Shown: piece by piece, positions 30,531-42,077 of the stretch
Layout: each line of letters opens with the position of its first letter
Numbering within the stretch: the first letter of the stretch is position 1
Translations under genes and position numbers: made by a program
From: Trileptium ribeirensis
Taxonomy: Eukaryota > Nematoda > Enoplea > Enoplida > Thoracostomopsidae
Direction of reading: 5' to 3'
Assembly: GCA_030248225.1 (NCBI GenBank)
Contig: JASANE010018541.1
Location: 1 to 64,000, forward strand
Length of the DNA stretch: 64,000 nt
Notes under the pieces: model-generated
The model's input: the letters and a program-made list of their open reading frames with translations, nothing else
Told to the model about the DNA's origin: nothing
Database searches by the model: none

Positions 30531-33500
30531 CACAATCTCCACTACGTTTCACTACGTTCTGATAATGAATTTTCTAGTTGCAGACAGAAATCCCGCCAAA
30601 ATTTTCGCGAAGAGGATGGTTTAGCTTTTTTCCACTACTGTAGTCCAGGACTGATAACCGATGTGACAGCTTCGGCTACCATATGCCCGCCGACATCTTT
30701 CTGGCCGTCGCCGATATAAACGCTACAAGCTAATCAACCGTTTCTATCAGTTCGACACGATATTAAGCATTGAAATCAATCAATCAATCAGCTCTATTGG
30801 AATAATAGTTTGCGATCAGTGCCACTCCTAATAAGTGCAATCGAAATTGAACAAAATTTCGTTTTGTACCAATCGTTTGCAATTTTCTTTAATAAAAACC
30901 CATCGTAATTTTAAAAGTTTGGAAGGAAATTCAGTTGTATAAAATATTAATTTATCAAAATTTCGTTTAATCAAAATGGATGAGAACTTCATTTCAGCAA
31001 AATCGATTTACATTTCGGTCGAGTTTTGCACTTATTTCTGATCGTAACCGCATTTATTCATAGCTTCCAAGATTTGTACCTAGCATTTTTCGCTCCAAGC
31101 TGAAGCTACGCCCTGGCAAATTTCTTCGCTTTTACAAGGTGAAAAAACCACCGGTTGACACAAAAGCTGACAAAACTTTCACTAAACTCCCATTCCAACC
31201 TAAAAATTTTATGAATGTTTTGCCAAAAATTGCTTAAAAATTTGTTGAAGACGTGCCTCTATTTGTAATGCCCAGGCAAAATCCGGTAAATCTAGTTCCG
31301 AATCAGGGGTTGCCAGTTCATGCCCTTTTGCAAAATTGTTAGCAAAGCCAGTACTCCAACCAAGTTAAGCCAAGCTTAATTGCGTTATATTCAGCGAATG
31401 GTTTACCGGGTTTAACAGATGTATGCAGTTTTGATATAGTTTTGAAATGTTCCTTCCACCGTGCTTATAATCAGCCTTGATGTGTTATCACGGTCCCATA
31501 CTGATATGATGATTGTGGGTTAGCCCATCGAAATACCTTTAAGTCGTTAAGCAACCTCTCGAATACCTTTATAACAGCATTTTTATCAAATTATAGCATA
31601 AGACTGAAAACCACGAAGTCATTGATGACACAAGGAAATACAATGAGCATTATAACGCGGGTATACCGGTTACAGGTTATAGTAACATTTGGGTAAATCG
31701 CTTCACCGTTTTCAACAAACCTCGAAACCTTTTATAATGACGGTATATACCTTCTAATGATTATCGCAATAACGAGATTGCCAAGGAGATTAACCAAACC
31801 CCATGCGTGGGTTGAATATGTTTAAACTAACATGGGTGTTTAGGAATCAGATTTCAAGATATCATAAGAAAAATGTCGTATAGAAATACATTGATTCGCT
31901 CCTGAGACACTTGGAAGAAATTATCGGGCAATGATAAATTTATCAGTCAGCACACAATTAACATGCATGCTGCTACACGGTTAAAGATTTAAAGCTTAAA
32001 TTAAAACTTGTATTACCAAAATCCGAAACATACTTTACGCTCGAGCAACATCAACTTGAATATTAGCATAATATTGTGGCGATAAGACAACACAAGATTT
32101 CGAGCAGATAGACCTAAAACAATAACGAAAACCATTTTTACCGAAGTTATAAACTAGTAACGTTTTTAAAGTCAGGGTCATGTATTTAAATTAAGAAAGC
32201 CCAGCGCCTACAGCATATAGTTGTTGTTTTGGTGTTCACTAGAAACCTTAAACTTTGACACAACCGTAATCAAGTTATTGCTTAAATCTGGCTTCCAAGA
32301 TCGATGAAAATTTTTCCAAAAGACATAATCCTAGATGAATGGTTATATTCACACCCATTGTTAAATTACAACGCACCAACCCAGTACATATTTTTGGCAA
32401 TTTGCCGAGCGGTTAACATGAAAATAAAGACGAATGTAGGTGCAAAAATATGTATCCTTTATTAACCAATTAACCTCGGCTTGGCACTTCAGCTTTTTAT
32501 TCTATTCATACCAAAAATTCTAAAAATTATACGAAGACTCGCTATTCTCGAATCCTTTGAATTTATGCATCTCTATGATCTATGTTAAAAGTATATGGGT
32601 GAAAATCTGAATTCGTGATGGGGTTGTGTGACATTTTGTGGATTTTCAGATCTCACGGAACGGCGTAGGTATCTGCTGTTTGCGATAATAATACGGTATC
32701 TGGCATTTATGACAGATAAGTTATATACCACATCTATGGTGTAGTACTTTTTATTGTACCAGATACAAAACTTATTAAACCGGATTTTTCGGCTGTACTA
32801 CTTTTTGCAGTCCATAATGAAGTATTATTTCCCAACGAGAATTAATATTTTGAGCTGTTATAATGACATACATAAATATAAAATTATCAAATTCTTGAGT
32901 AGATGTCTCTGCGATAAGATTTATCAGGTAGTACAAGGTAAAAATTTACAAAACAAACATGTTTCGATAGATTTAAAACGTTATTTCTTTGTTTCTCATG
33001 CTGAATTCCGATATGCCCGATAAAAACATGTAATATATAAATTCCAAAACTTTCATGTAAAATTCTAGGATTTCGTCTATTTTAAGTAAAATTACCAGAT
33101 TTTTCTGGACAAAAATGAATGTTTTAGGACGTAGAAAAAAATTCCCGTGTTACCTGAAAAGTAGAGTGTGATAGTAGCCAACAAATACCAAACTGGGAAA
33201 TATTTAGCACTCTCCAAAATTTTGCTGACTATTTCGCAGAATAAAAATTCGCAGGACGGACTATTTCACGTATTTACAGCCTCAACAATGATAAATTAAC
33301 GTCTCTCGTTTAATGATATATGGCTGGATGATTACATATCTTTTCCACGAATATACAATTGTTCACCTAAAGTCACATCTACATTTCAGCTATCCGATGA
33401 TTTTATTTTATGCTTGCTGCAGTTGGTCCATTTCAGTTACTGACATCAAGAAATACGGCGTTTTCGATAACTTCTAAAGCCGCCGAATCCTACGATTGTC

Positions 33501-34014
33501 TAAATTCGATCGGATTAGCAATACGGAGCTACGGTTGCAAATGAAACATAAGTTAGATATTCAAACACTGCTACAATAGCACTGCATATGCTTACTTGGC
33601 AATGTCCTGTGTCTGATTCAACGTCACTTCTCGCGGCAACTAGTTAAAACAACATGTCTACAAGCTGGGCTCAACGGCGAGGTCGCCTTATCGAGAAAGG
33701 AATATTCCAGGTTATTATAGAACCAGGTTTTTGACATATAACTTATTGGCGAAAAATAAGCGGATGTCCTTGCCGCAGAGGTCAACGACACAAATTTATT
33801 GTTCAGCATGTTGCTCATGGAGGAGCCACACAATCGTGGGCTCAAGCAAGCGGGTAGGTAATTAGGATATACATAAAGTGGCGTTGATAACTGGCGGTTA
33901 CAATCATGAACTGGGCAAATCCAAAGGTGGCCAATTGCAATTATTCATGCTATCGTCTATATAACACCACTTATCAAGAACTGATGCTGCACCTAAATTA
34001 ACAGTATTACTAAC
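30531..34014. other. Long noncoding stretch, probable intron of the AVL9-type gene
   Basis: AT-rich and without a convincing coding frame on either strand. A (CAAT)n run lies at 30776-30792. Part of a dispersed repeat (31120-31265) also appears near 41.6 and 43.2 kb. I searched here specifically for the missing DENN core exon (H-F-x-H-K-V-L...L-F-K-L) and did not find it. Confidence 0.5.
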
Positions 34015-34240
34015 CTAAAAGAGCTTGAGATTCCACTAAATCTTCAGTGATAGTCGCTGTTAAACTGGCATACATTTCCGACAACACCTCGACGCGATCA
34101 AAATTTCGCTCGTTAAAATAAGCTTGTGTTATTAGTTCAAGTTTAGCTTTAATTAAACCATACAGCGGCACTGTCGAGAGGACGGAAACGCTTTTCTGCA
34201 CACTGCAACGAGTGACGTCGTCTGCTTTTTTCAGCAATTT
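34015..34240 (-). CDS. AVL9: AVL9 homolog, coding exon 4
   Basis: The 226-bp minus-strand exon lies between TCATTTCAG (before 34240) and GTTAGT (after 34015). It encodes V-T-R-C-S-V-Q-K-S-V-S-V-L, then P-L-Y-G-L-I-K-A-K-L-E-L-I-T-Q-A-Y-F and E-M-Y-A-S-L, which I recognise as the AVL9 uDENN/DENN segment. Its first codon is in phase with exon 3. AVL9 is a DENN-family protein of late secretory and Golgi-to-surface traffic in yeast, linked to cell migration in mammals. The next exon should start with two bases completing a split glycine codon. It was not found in the window. Confidence 0.9.
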
Positions 34241-34955
34241 CTGAAATGACGACAAAACAATGTAACTTAATATTAATACCACCACACCAAGCTAAACTAA
34301 AATTTCAAAACACGTTCAAACTAAAAATTTTTCACCAAAACATGTTTTAAAACATTTAAAAAAATTAAAAATGCATATGTGAAAAATTTTCACCGCCGCT
34401 AACCAGGAATGAAAGTTTTTAGATTCAAATGTTTCGAAAACTTGATCGGAACGAACAAATATATGTCTGTATCAATCGAAGAAATTTGCAGCGTTTCTTA
34501 TTTTTTGATAACTAACAAAAACTATTTTTTCAAACGTGCGGCAAACCCATGTTTATTTTCTTTTCAGAATGATAGACACTTGCATACAAATACCTGAAAA
34601 TGTGGAAATAGGCAACGTATATATCGAATAACGCCCCGTTGCTCTATTTGTTTATAAATTTCAACGGACAATAAACACGAGGACTACCAAAGTCACAAAC
34701 TTTCCGGATGGCTGTGAAAAGGGCAAAACACCAAACAGGAACATCAAAATCTGTTTACATCGATCTATGATAGGCATTTTAAGATTTACGATACGGATAA
34801 GGACACAATCATTTCAGCAATCCATAATCATTGCAAAGAAAATGTCATCCGCTCATCGCTCCATAATCATGAACATAAAATTACAATAAAATAAGAAACT
34901 TAAACTCCAGTCGTGTAGCTGATGAAGTCACATCAACGACAGAGTTTTAGCTTAC
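34241..34955 (-). other. AVL9: Intron 3 of the AVL9 homolog
   Basis: 715-bp intron with GTAAGC donor and TCATTTCAG acceptor, AT-rich, with no embedded element recognised. Confidence 0.8.
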
Positions 34956-35041
34956 GTCTGTGTCAATCTGTCGGAAACAGGATACACCGTAAACAGTGGC
35001 ACCTTTACTATCTCGAGCTGGCAAATGGAAATAAACAGTGT
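34956..35041 (-). CDS. AVL9: AVL9 homolog, coding exon 3
   Basis: The 86-bp minus-strand exon follows the acceptor CTGTTTCAG and ends at the donor GTAAGC. With the last base of exon 2 it encodes D-T-V-Y-F-H-L-P, then G-A-T-V-Y-G-V-S-C-F-R-Q-I. These are the canonical first DENN blocks of AVL9. It is too short to appear as a long open frame and was found by looking for the family motif between the flanking exons. The phase is consistent: it enters with two bases and ends on a whole codon. Confidence 0.92.
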
Positions 35042-36324
35042 CTGAAACAGAACAGTGGCAACATATACCAGCAGAAAGATTCTCGTTCAATTTCCTAAAA
35101 GTAGCACAATCATATTTTTGTTATAAATGATATAGAAGTCTAACGTGAGGTTGAATTAACGCTGACTCACCACTTTGTCATTTTTGCCATATCAGTCAGC
35201 CATTTAAGTTAGAAGTGTTACCAAAAAGGTCGGATGACAACTGGAAACAGCATTTTCAAAAATACTATCATCGAGAGTTACAGCCATGATATTATACATT
35301 TTCGCTAATACCACTGTATCATCATCCATTACGCAAGCTACAAAATCCTAAACCCTTGGCTCTGAAGCAGGCCCTCGGTTCGTGCCACGGACAAAGTTTT
35401 GAAAGAATGGAAAGGTCATATTTCTATATTATACTTTATTAAATATTTAACATAGGATATCATGGTTAGTAGAATGCTACGTGGCCTGGATTAAAATACC
35501 AATAATTGTTTACTTAAAAAGTAGCATCAGTCGTGACAATCAACTAAAATCGAAATGTAGAAAATGCTTGGCAAAGAATTCTAGGCAATTGGATTTAAAC
35601 ACAATCCTTTGATATGGTTGGTAGATGCTCAATGAATAAACTGCATAATTTCTAAAAATTTGCAACATTTTAGATTTGCGAAGTTGCCTAATGAGTACCT
35701 GGTGAGCATTTATTAATCGGAATTTTGTTAAATGCTTTTAGGAAATCTTAATCGCTTACTGCCGGAAAATGTAGCGGAAATGTAAATTGCGTGAAGTGCA
35801 CCTAGTGCAACATCAAGGAATGCGAAGCTCGCGCCGACTCGCAATAAATTATTAACGATGGTGTTGAAAAATTTACCACGCTACTATGCAAAATCGAAAA
35901 ATGGCTATAATTGTAACAACGTAAATATCTAGTTATATGAAAAACTAACTCTATAGCGAAGTAAAATCAGCATTAACTATCAGGAATTGTTAATATATAA
36001 ATAAGTAATTATGAAAATCTGGTTAATATTTGCTCTGTATATATAATTTATCAAGGTTGTATTGAATGCTATAAACTGTAAAAGTAGCGGTTGATACATA
36101 ACATGATTATATACATTACACAAGTGATGAGATTTAGAGCCAATGCGCTACAAACACTACAAACTACAACAGTCCGCTCGATGGCCCGAAATATGAAAGC
36201 TACATATCTCCGAAACCACAGGACTCAGCATAGGCTAAAAGCACAGTTCAGCTTCTCTACACTATATCTTCATAACATAGCACGTAAGTTAGCTGTATGA
36301 ACATAATATACAAACATACAATAC
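35042..36324 (-). other. AVL9: Intron 2 of the AVL9 homolog
   Basis: 1283-bp intron with GTATTG donor and CTGTTTCAG acceptor. No repeats with clear ends were seen. Confidence 0.75.
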
Positions 36325-36463
36325 CTTTAGTCACGTTATGCGCCCCATCAGGAAGTGCCAATGTAGGAAGATTCGCCCATTCTTCAGGAAGCTTGACCTC
36401 ATCTTCAGTATCTGCACTGCACTCGGCATGATTTGTATTTATCGGTGGGAAACAATAGTCAAC
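36325..36463 (-). CDS. AVL9: AVL9 homolog, coding exon 2
   Basis: The 139-bp minus-strand exon follows CTTGCTTGCAG and ends at GTATTG. It encodes V-D-Y-C-F-P-P-I, an acidic variable stretch, and then L-P-E-E-W-A-N-L-P-T-L-A-L-P-D-G-A-H-N. The L-P-E-E-W ... L-A-L-P-D-G-A-H-N block is a hallmark of AVL9 N-termini. It starts on a whole codon, as required by exon 1, and ends one base into the aspartate codon completed in exon 3. Confidence 0.93.
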
Positions 36464-36625
36464 CTGCAAGCAAGATTAATTTAACTTTTACTACCCAAAA
36501 CAAGAAAAGCGTAACGTACGTGAAGATATTAGAAACTCTCGCAGGCTTCCTACTTCAACAGTATATATATTACAATTTTATATCAAACCCACTGTTTATG
36601 CAGAGTATTAAGGAAGCAGTTTTAC

Positions 36626-37065
36626 GGGTATAGGAAGGTACCTAAGTACTGGAAATATTGCTCATAAGGTCGCTACAGTGCCTAATTTGATCAACTTTGC
36701 TTTTTAATGGACCTAAATTGCACTTTGGACTGACAAGATACGAAAAAGCGCAATTTTGGAGACCCAGAAACATGATTAGCCCAATTTTAGGTGTATATGA
36801 AGGTAGCAGGTCCAGAAAACAGTGTTCCCATAGTCACTAGAGCGCCCACTTCGATCCAATTTGCTATTTAACGAACCTAAATAGCACTTTGGGCGACCCA
36901 GATACGAAAAATCAAATTTTTGGCCCCACAGAAACAGATTTGGTCCAATTCTAGGGGTATAGGAAGCTATCTAGGCACTAGAAAGTCCATTTTAATCAAG
37001 TGTACGTTTTGACGTATCTAAATCAGGAGCCAGATACGAAAATCGAATTTTTGACACCTATAAAA
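36626..37065. repeat. 164-bp satellite array, left part
   Basis: Diverged tandem units start near 36626, 36790 and 36954. They share phrases such as GGTATAGGAAGGTA, ACTGGAAATA, AGATACGAAAAA and AGAAACATGATTAG. The third unit is interrupted at 37065 by hAT copy B and continues at 38232. Confidence 0.85.
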
Positions 37066-38223
37066 CAGGGAGTAACCGAAATTCCGGTTCCGGTTTCGGC
37101 GAAAATCGTGTTCCGGTTGCGGTTCCGGCAAAGGGCAAAAACCATACCGGAACCGCAAATCCGGTTTAAAAATTTTGTTTGAAATTTTCCACGTTTTTTG
37201 CTTCATCCTGTAATCCAAACACATATAATTATATTATACAATGATCAAGCTCCAATACAACCAAACAAAAGAAAAGATAAACTAACCTATTTGCCGTGTG
37301 AAACGTAAGTAGGGCACATAATTTGAGCAGGAATTTTTCATAATAACCTGCAGGAGTTTGTTAAATCAAAGCCAGATCGATGCTTGTTGCAGCTATTTTA
37401 CACATCCAGAAGTCTGTGGGATATGTTTGAATTAAACCGGTCCAACCCGGTAACAGAGTATGGCTTACGCAGAAGTACTTACGGTATGCTTGACTAACAT
37501 AAATTGCGTCAAGCACCCGCCAGTGCGTTTGTAAACTTGGTAAATCAGTCTAAATTGAAGTAAACTAACATTATCTGCAACGCAGCTAGAAACTGCTTTC
37601 TTGGCAATGAACTGTATTTACTGAAACTGTGCGAGCAGCATCACAGTGTGTCTCATTTATAGCACTCTGATTAGAAAGTTACCATCATTATGATCTAACT
37701 GACGGGCACTGTTTGTCCAACGCTAGCCTAAACAGTGTCTCTGACCACTGATCAGAAAATTACCTTCTATCTATTATTTTCTCTTAGAATCATATAAACC
37801 AATAATTTTAAGTTTCCTACAGAAGAGCATGCAACAAACGTATGTGTAGTAAAGGGAGGCGACTGGAGACAGAGCGAAAGTGCGTATTCTACGGTCCAAG
37901 CTTTTTAGGCACATTCCATATGACGCACACTACGCAATGGTGTATATTGGAAGACATTTTTTGCTCTGAATGTCCAAAAAGCGACATATTTGATAGATAA
38001 ATAAACATTATTAGCTTCCTCAGTCTCTTTAAAGCTTCAGAAAGGCAATAATACCATCGCAATACATTAAGTTTAATGTAAAAGTTATTTTTAATGCATT
38101 TTAAAGCCACTATACCTTCATTTCTTCCATCATCTGTTTTACTATATATAAATTTCGAAGACCAGGTTCCGGTTCCGGTTTAAATGGACGGTTCCGGTAA
38201 ATTTCGGTTCCGGTTATTCCCTG
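37066..38223 (+). mobile_element. hAT-type MITE, copy B (longest)
   Basis: 1158 bp, starting CAGGGAGTAACCG and ending CGGTTATTCCCTG, with a perfect 8-bp duplication ctataaaa at 37058-37065 and 38224-38231. Subterminal TTCCGG/CCGGAA repeats are dense at both ends. There is no transposase frame. It has the internal segment (about 37280-37670) that copy A lacks. It is inserted in the satellite array. Confidence 0.92.
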
Positions 38224-38231
38224 CTATAAAA

Positions 38232-38620
38232 ACATGATTAGACAATTTAAGGGATATACGAAGGTAGCTAGGTAGTGGAAATAGCCTTCACAAAGTCACT
38301 AGCGTGCCTAATTTGGTTAAGTTGCCTAGAAATATATAATTAGCCCAATTTTAGGGGTATAGAAAGTTAGCTAGGTACTGGAAATAGTGCTCACAAAATC
38401 ATTAGAGTGCTCAATTTGATTAAGTTTGGTTTTAACAGACCTAAATCGCACTTTCGGAGAGCCAGATACGAAAAATCGAGTGTTTTGGTCACCAGAAACA
38501 CGATTAGCGCAATTTTAGGGTTAAAGCAAGGTAGCTAGGTACTGGAAATAGTGCTCACAACTAGAGTGCTCAATTTGATGTTTGTTTTTAACGCACCTAA
38601 AACAAGGTCTAAATTCCAAG
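38232..38620. repeat. 164-bp satellite array, right part
   Basis: This continues the array after the hAT insertion, with unit starts near 38251, 38355 and 38518. One unit is shortened to about 104 bp. The array decays after about 38600. Confidence 0.85.
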
Positions 38621-39479
38621 ATGTATATAATCACAAAGTGGCAACTAGAGGAATTTGGGGGTATCCTGACGTTGTCCCGCGGGGCATGCCACAGAGCCTG
38701 CGGAATCTAACAGGACGCCAGAGATACAGTACGTATTTAGTTAAAATATAGTTCAAAGGCCGACCATTACAAAGTTTGGCCAAAAACTGGGTCTGAATAC
38801 CTAATCTGACCAAATACACATATATATCACAATAGAAATGTCGGACACCATTTATTTTCAAAATCTATCTAGCCCCTCAATTTTCAAAATATCTCATTCA
38901 AATTTTTTAACGTACTCTTCAGACAAATGCGAAAAATTTCTCTTAGCGAATTTTTTATTTTTGTCCTAATGCGCGAGAAATATTCACTCAAATCCGTAAA
39001 TCGTGAAAAATAACCAAAATTGGTCCAAAAAGCCATAGTGCCAACAAAAGCGTAAATTCATGTTGACCTCTAGAATAGTATCTACTTTTAATGTTAGAAT
39101 AAAAATTAATTTTTTAAATTTGACCCACTGTACTCGGACAGCTAATAAGTATTTTGTACGTTTGGTAAGTTTTTGCTTCAAGCAAAACATAATATCAAAA
39201 AATTTAGTCTAAAAAATATATGGTAATAATTTTGCTGAAAAGGGGCAAAATTTGTTCAGACAACATCGTTGACATGTTAGCGCTTGATAAAAAAGAGAAA
39301 AGAGCGAAATCTAATTACTTATTTCTGTAATCGACAGTTTTCCGGTATCTCAGGAGTCGGTCATAGTAGGCACCGTTCGACTCCTTTCCACTGTTAATAA
39401 ACTCACCCGTGTAAATATATTTACTGAATTACTAGGTCCAAAAAACTTATTTCAGAATCGTCTTGAGAGCTACAGCACT
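38621..39479. other. Unassigned sequence
   Basis: A moderately GC-rich patch lies at 38650-38720. The rest is AT-rich. No element ends or coding frames were recognised. Confidence 0.3.
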
Positions 39480-41140
39480 ATATATATTGTCCTCTCGGAA
39501 AGCCTCGGCGAATCAGAGGTTAGTGGTTCCTCTCAGAGAGCCACAAAAAACTCGCTTGCAAAACAGGCTATCAAAAATTTGATATTCCGTCTACGAATGA
39601 ATGTCGAATGTTGTTGAATCACGATGAAACGTGCTGCTCAACAGTATAGGAATGTTAATTGTAACCGGCGTCAAAAAGCACCGAATTGAGCTGCCAATGC
39701 TATCATGGTTACATCCATGGCTCGAATGCTGGCAGGGATATTATTCTAAAGGCTTGGAGCAAAGGATTCAAAACTGGCATCAATTCGATACGGCACATGA
39801 AGCGGCTGCCTAACAAATAACCGCTCGTTGTCACATAAGCGCAGTTTGTCAATTAGGCCATAACCACGAAGACGCTTCTAGACGAGAGTGATTACTTTGA
39901 ACATGATACGCTGTTTCACAGGCAACCAATGCAAGTCGCGCTGAACAGGGTTATGTGGTCGAACCGCTGGGTCAATGACATAGTTCTTGCAGCGGCATGA
40001 AGAGTTCTTGGTTGTTGTTTCGGGTAACTGGCAGAAGAGTGAATTGCAGTATTCAATACGTGATACTAGTAACGTAATGACAATTGCTTCAGCAGTGTCT
40101 CTGTCGAAACGACGTCAAATTCTCCGTAACTCTGATAACTGCCATATGTCTATTTTGCTAGCAGCAGTAGTACGCTGTTTTCACGATAGCTCGTCGTCAA
40201 TCAAGATACCGTGAAACTTAAACGAAAATTGTTTTTCAATCACAGAACCATCAATGCTGATGTTATATGCCATTCGATCTGTTATTCATGATGAGGAATT
40301 TTGACTTAGACGCATTTACCTTACGCATGTTGGTAAAACCATTGTGCTATTGCCCTGACAGCATCGCACAGCTGCTTAAGCAGCGGGTTCACGATTGATT
40401 GTTTATCCTGATGTGGCATCACGCCCGTGTCAAGGCAGCGATTGACAACAGCCGTGAAGAAAGGAACCAGCGCCTCAGAACAGAGCTCGATAATAAAAGC
40501 TGGGTTACGGTAGCAGCTTCATATTCATTTCGTAAGGTTCTTTCATTTCCCGGAAGAATTTTGTTAAGTACTACAGGTGATAATGACTGTCGAATATGTG
40601 TTACCTTATAACGGAAGTGTTTAACAAATCTTTGCGATGAGTGAGTGTTTGGCGTTTTTTGTGCCGTTTTGCGTAGAACAGAGTGTATGACAGGCCATTT
40701 GTTTGTTCATGTGGTTGCTAATCGATTCTACCAATAAATGTTGGTCTTGGCTGACATAGTTTTTGGTACTGCCGTTTGGCATGAATATATGTACGTTGAT
40801 GTTCGAATTTGTCATGGGGCCACAGTGTTGAGAAAAGCGTCTTTCGCCAGGCCCGCTCAAGTCGGTGCACATCTCGCTTGGCGACATGACAGTCCGCATC
40901 CAACCACGGCGAGTGAGGGCGGCATCGCACGAATTTGGTAACAACTGGCGCAGACCTATATGATAATTGCTTTGCGATGTCATAGTAATGATTAACAATA
41001 TCGTTGGCAGACTGCGACGTTGGGTTGCTGAGTGATGACCGCAACGCAGCGGTAACCGCATCTATGTTAGCAATTTTCCATGGACGAAGTTGACCATAGT
41101 CATGGGATGACCGACTATACAGGAAGATGAAATGTACCAA
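39480..41140 (-). mobile_element. Antisense L2/CR1-like non-LTR retrotransposon fragment
   Basis: On the minus strand, frame 41140-40718 has P-W-L-D-A-D-C-H-V-A-K-R-D followed by a basic helix, which is the linker between endonuclease and reverse transcriptase. Farther along are V-N-R-C-L-D-T-G-V-M-P-H-Q-D-K and N-P-L-L-K (about 40330-40460). Then come R-F-D-R-D-T-A-E-A-I-V-I-T-L-L-V-S-R-I-E-Y-C-N (about 40040-40130) and a D-H-I-T region (about 39945). These are L2/CR1 reverse transcriptase landmarks. Frames shift repeatedly and the palm with the catalytic box is deleted. It is an old fragment inside AVL9 intron 1. Confidence 0.78.
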
Positions 41141-42020
41141 GTATCACACGTATATCTCTATAGGATATACGTATAAAGAAATGGTCGTTTTGGTGTATTT
41201 CGGGACTGAGGAACCAATTTATAAACACATTTGTGCCATAATACTGAAGCCTAGGTAATCATACGGAAAATCTTTATGTTCGTATTCACATTCATTGTCG
41301 TATGGAGCCTTAATTGCTCTACAACATCAAACCCAACTGGCTGACAAATGAGCACCGTTTCTCGAGACACAGACGAGAATTTGTTCTGTCGTACCCTCTT
41401 TTGACCCGACCCGACCTTCATACGGAGTGAAGCAGTTGGAATCAGTTTTCGGCCCACACTAGAGGACATCAATAAATATATCTAGCTTTTTTGAGCTGTC
41501 GTACGTTTTATTTTTAGATGCTAGACTGTTCAAATTGTGGGGTGGGATCCATCTGGCATTTTGCGGCTCCCCCTGGTTCACAACAGATCCTCCCGACTCA
41601 CGCCCCCTGAAAAATTTTGGCCTCCCCCGGTTCACCGCCTCTTGTAAAATATTTTTTGTTTCCAATCGGTCGAAAACACATAAAATTTGATAAAAATTTG
41701 TACTAAAATTCCGTTCTGAAGTTAAATATTTTACAAATTTTGTCAAAATTCGCTTGAAAATCGTTTTTTCCGTCAAATTGACAGTGCTTCTGACACTATT
41801 TTTTACCGTTTTTCTCTTGACAAAATGCTCACAGGCAACATCGGGCGCTTCCCGATTCCGAACCAGACGGGCCCCCTGGCAAAATTTTCAGAAATGGAGA
41901 GCCCAAAGATGTACAAGAAAAAATCCACAAACAATGCTAAATTTCACCAATCTAAAAGTAAGTATTCTTCGCTGATGCTCAGAATTAATGATTCGCAAAG
42001 TTTCGTGCTAACGGACTTAC
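41141..42020. other. Intronic sequence with a dispersed repeat
   Basis: A repeat around 41565-41760 (CCCTGAAAAATTTTGG, then GATAAAAATTTGTACTAAA...CTGAAGTT) is related to segments near 31.1 and 43.2 kb. A short palindrome GTATATCTC...TAGGATATAC lies at 41150-41172. No genes were found. Confidence 0.4.
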
Positions 42021-42077
42021 CTGACATCCTTTCCTGTGATGAAATCCCACGACAACTACATGAAGTATAAGTGGCAT
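42021..42077 (-). CDS. AVL9: AVL9 homolog, first coding exon with start codon
   Basis: The 57-bp minus-strand exon starts with ATG at 42077-42075 and ends at the consensus donor GTAAGT. It encodes a short hydrophobic start and then H-V-V-V-V-G-F-H-H-R-K-G-C-Q. AVL9 proteins begin with exactly this kind of H-I-V-V-V-G-F-H-H-K-K-G block, the first strand of the DENN module. The exon ends on a whole codon and exon 2 begins on one. It is 19 codons long, so it was located through the family motif rather than by length. The 5' UTR and promoter would lie above 42077. No clear TATA or initiator could be fixed. Confidence 0.93.

Larger units (their letters stand above)
36464..42020 (-). other. AVL9: Intron 1 of the AVL9 homolog, filled with repeats
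   Basis: 5557-bp intron from GTAAGT (42020-42015) to CTTGCTTGCAG (36474-36464). It contains the 164-bp satellite, hAT copy B and an antisense L2/CR1-like fragment. Without these, much less unassigned sequence would remain. Confidence 0.8.

Noticed and set aside
33624..33845. 73-codon minus frame as the missing DENN core exon
   Set aside because: None of the expected core motifs appears in any of its three frames.
36091..36300. 69-codon plus-strand frame
   Set aside because: Lies within AVL9 intron 2, with no domain and no splice context.
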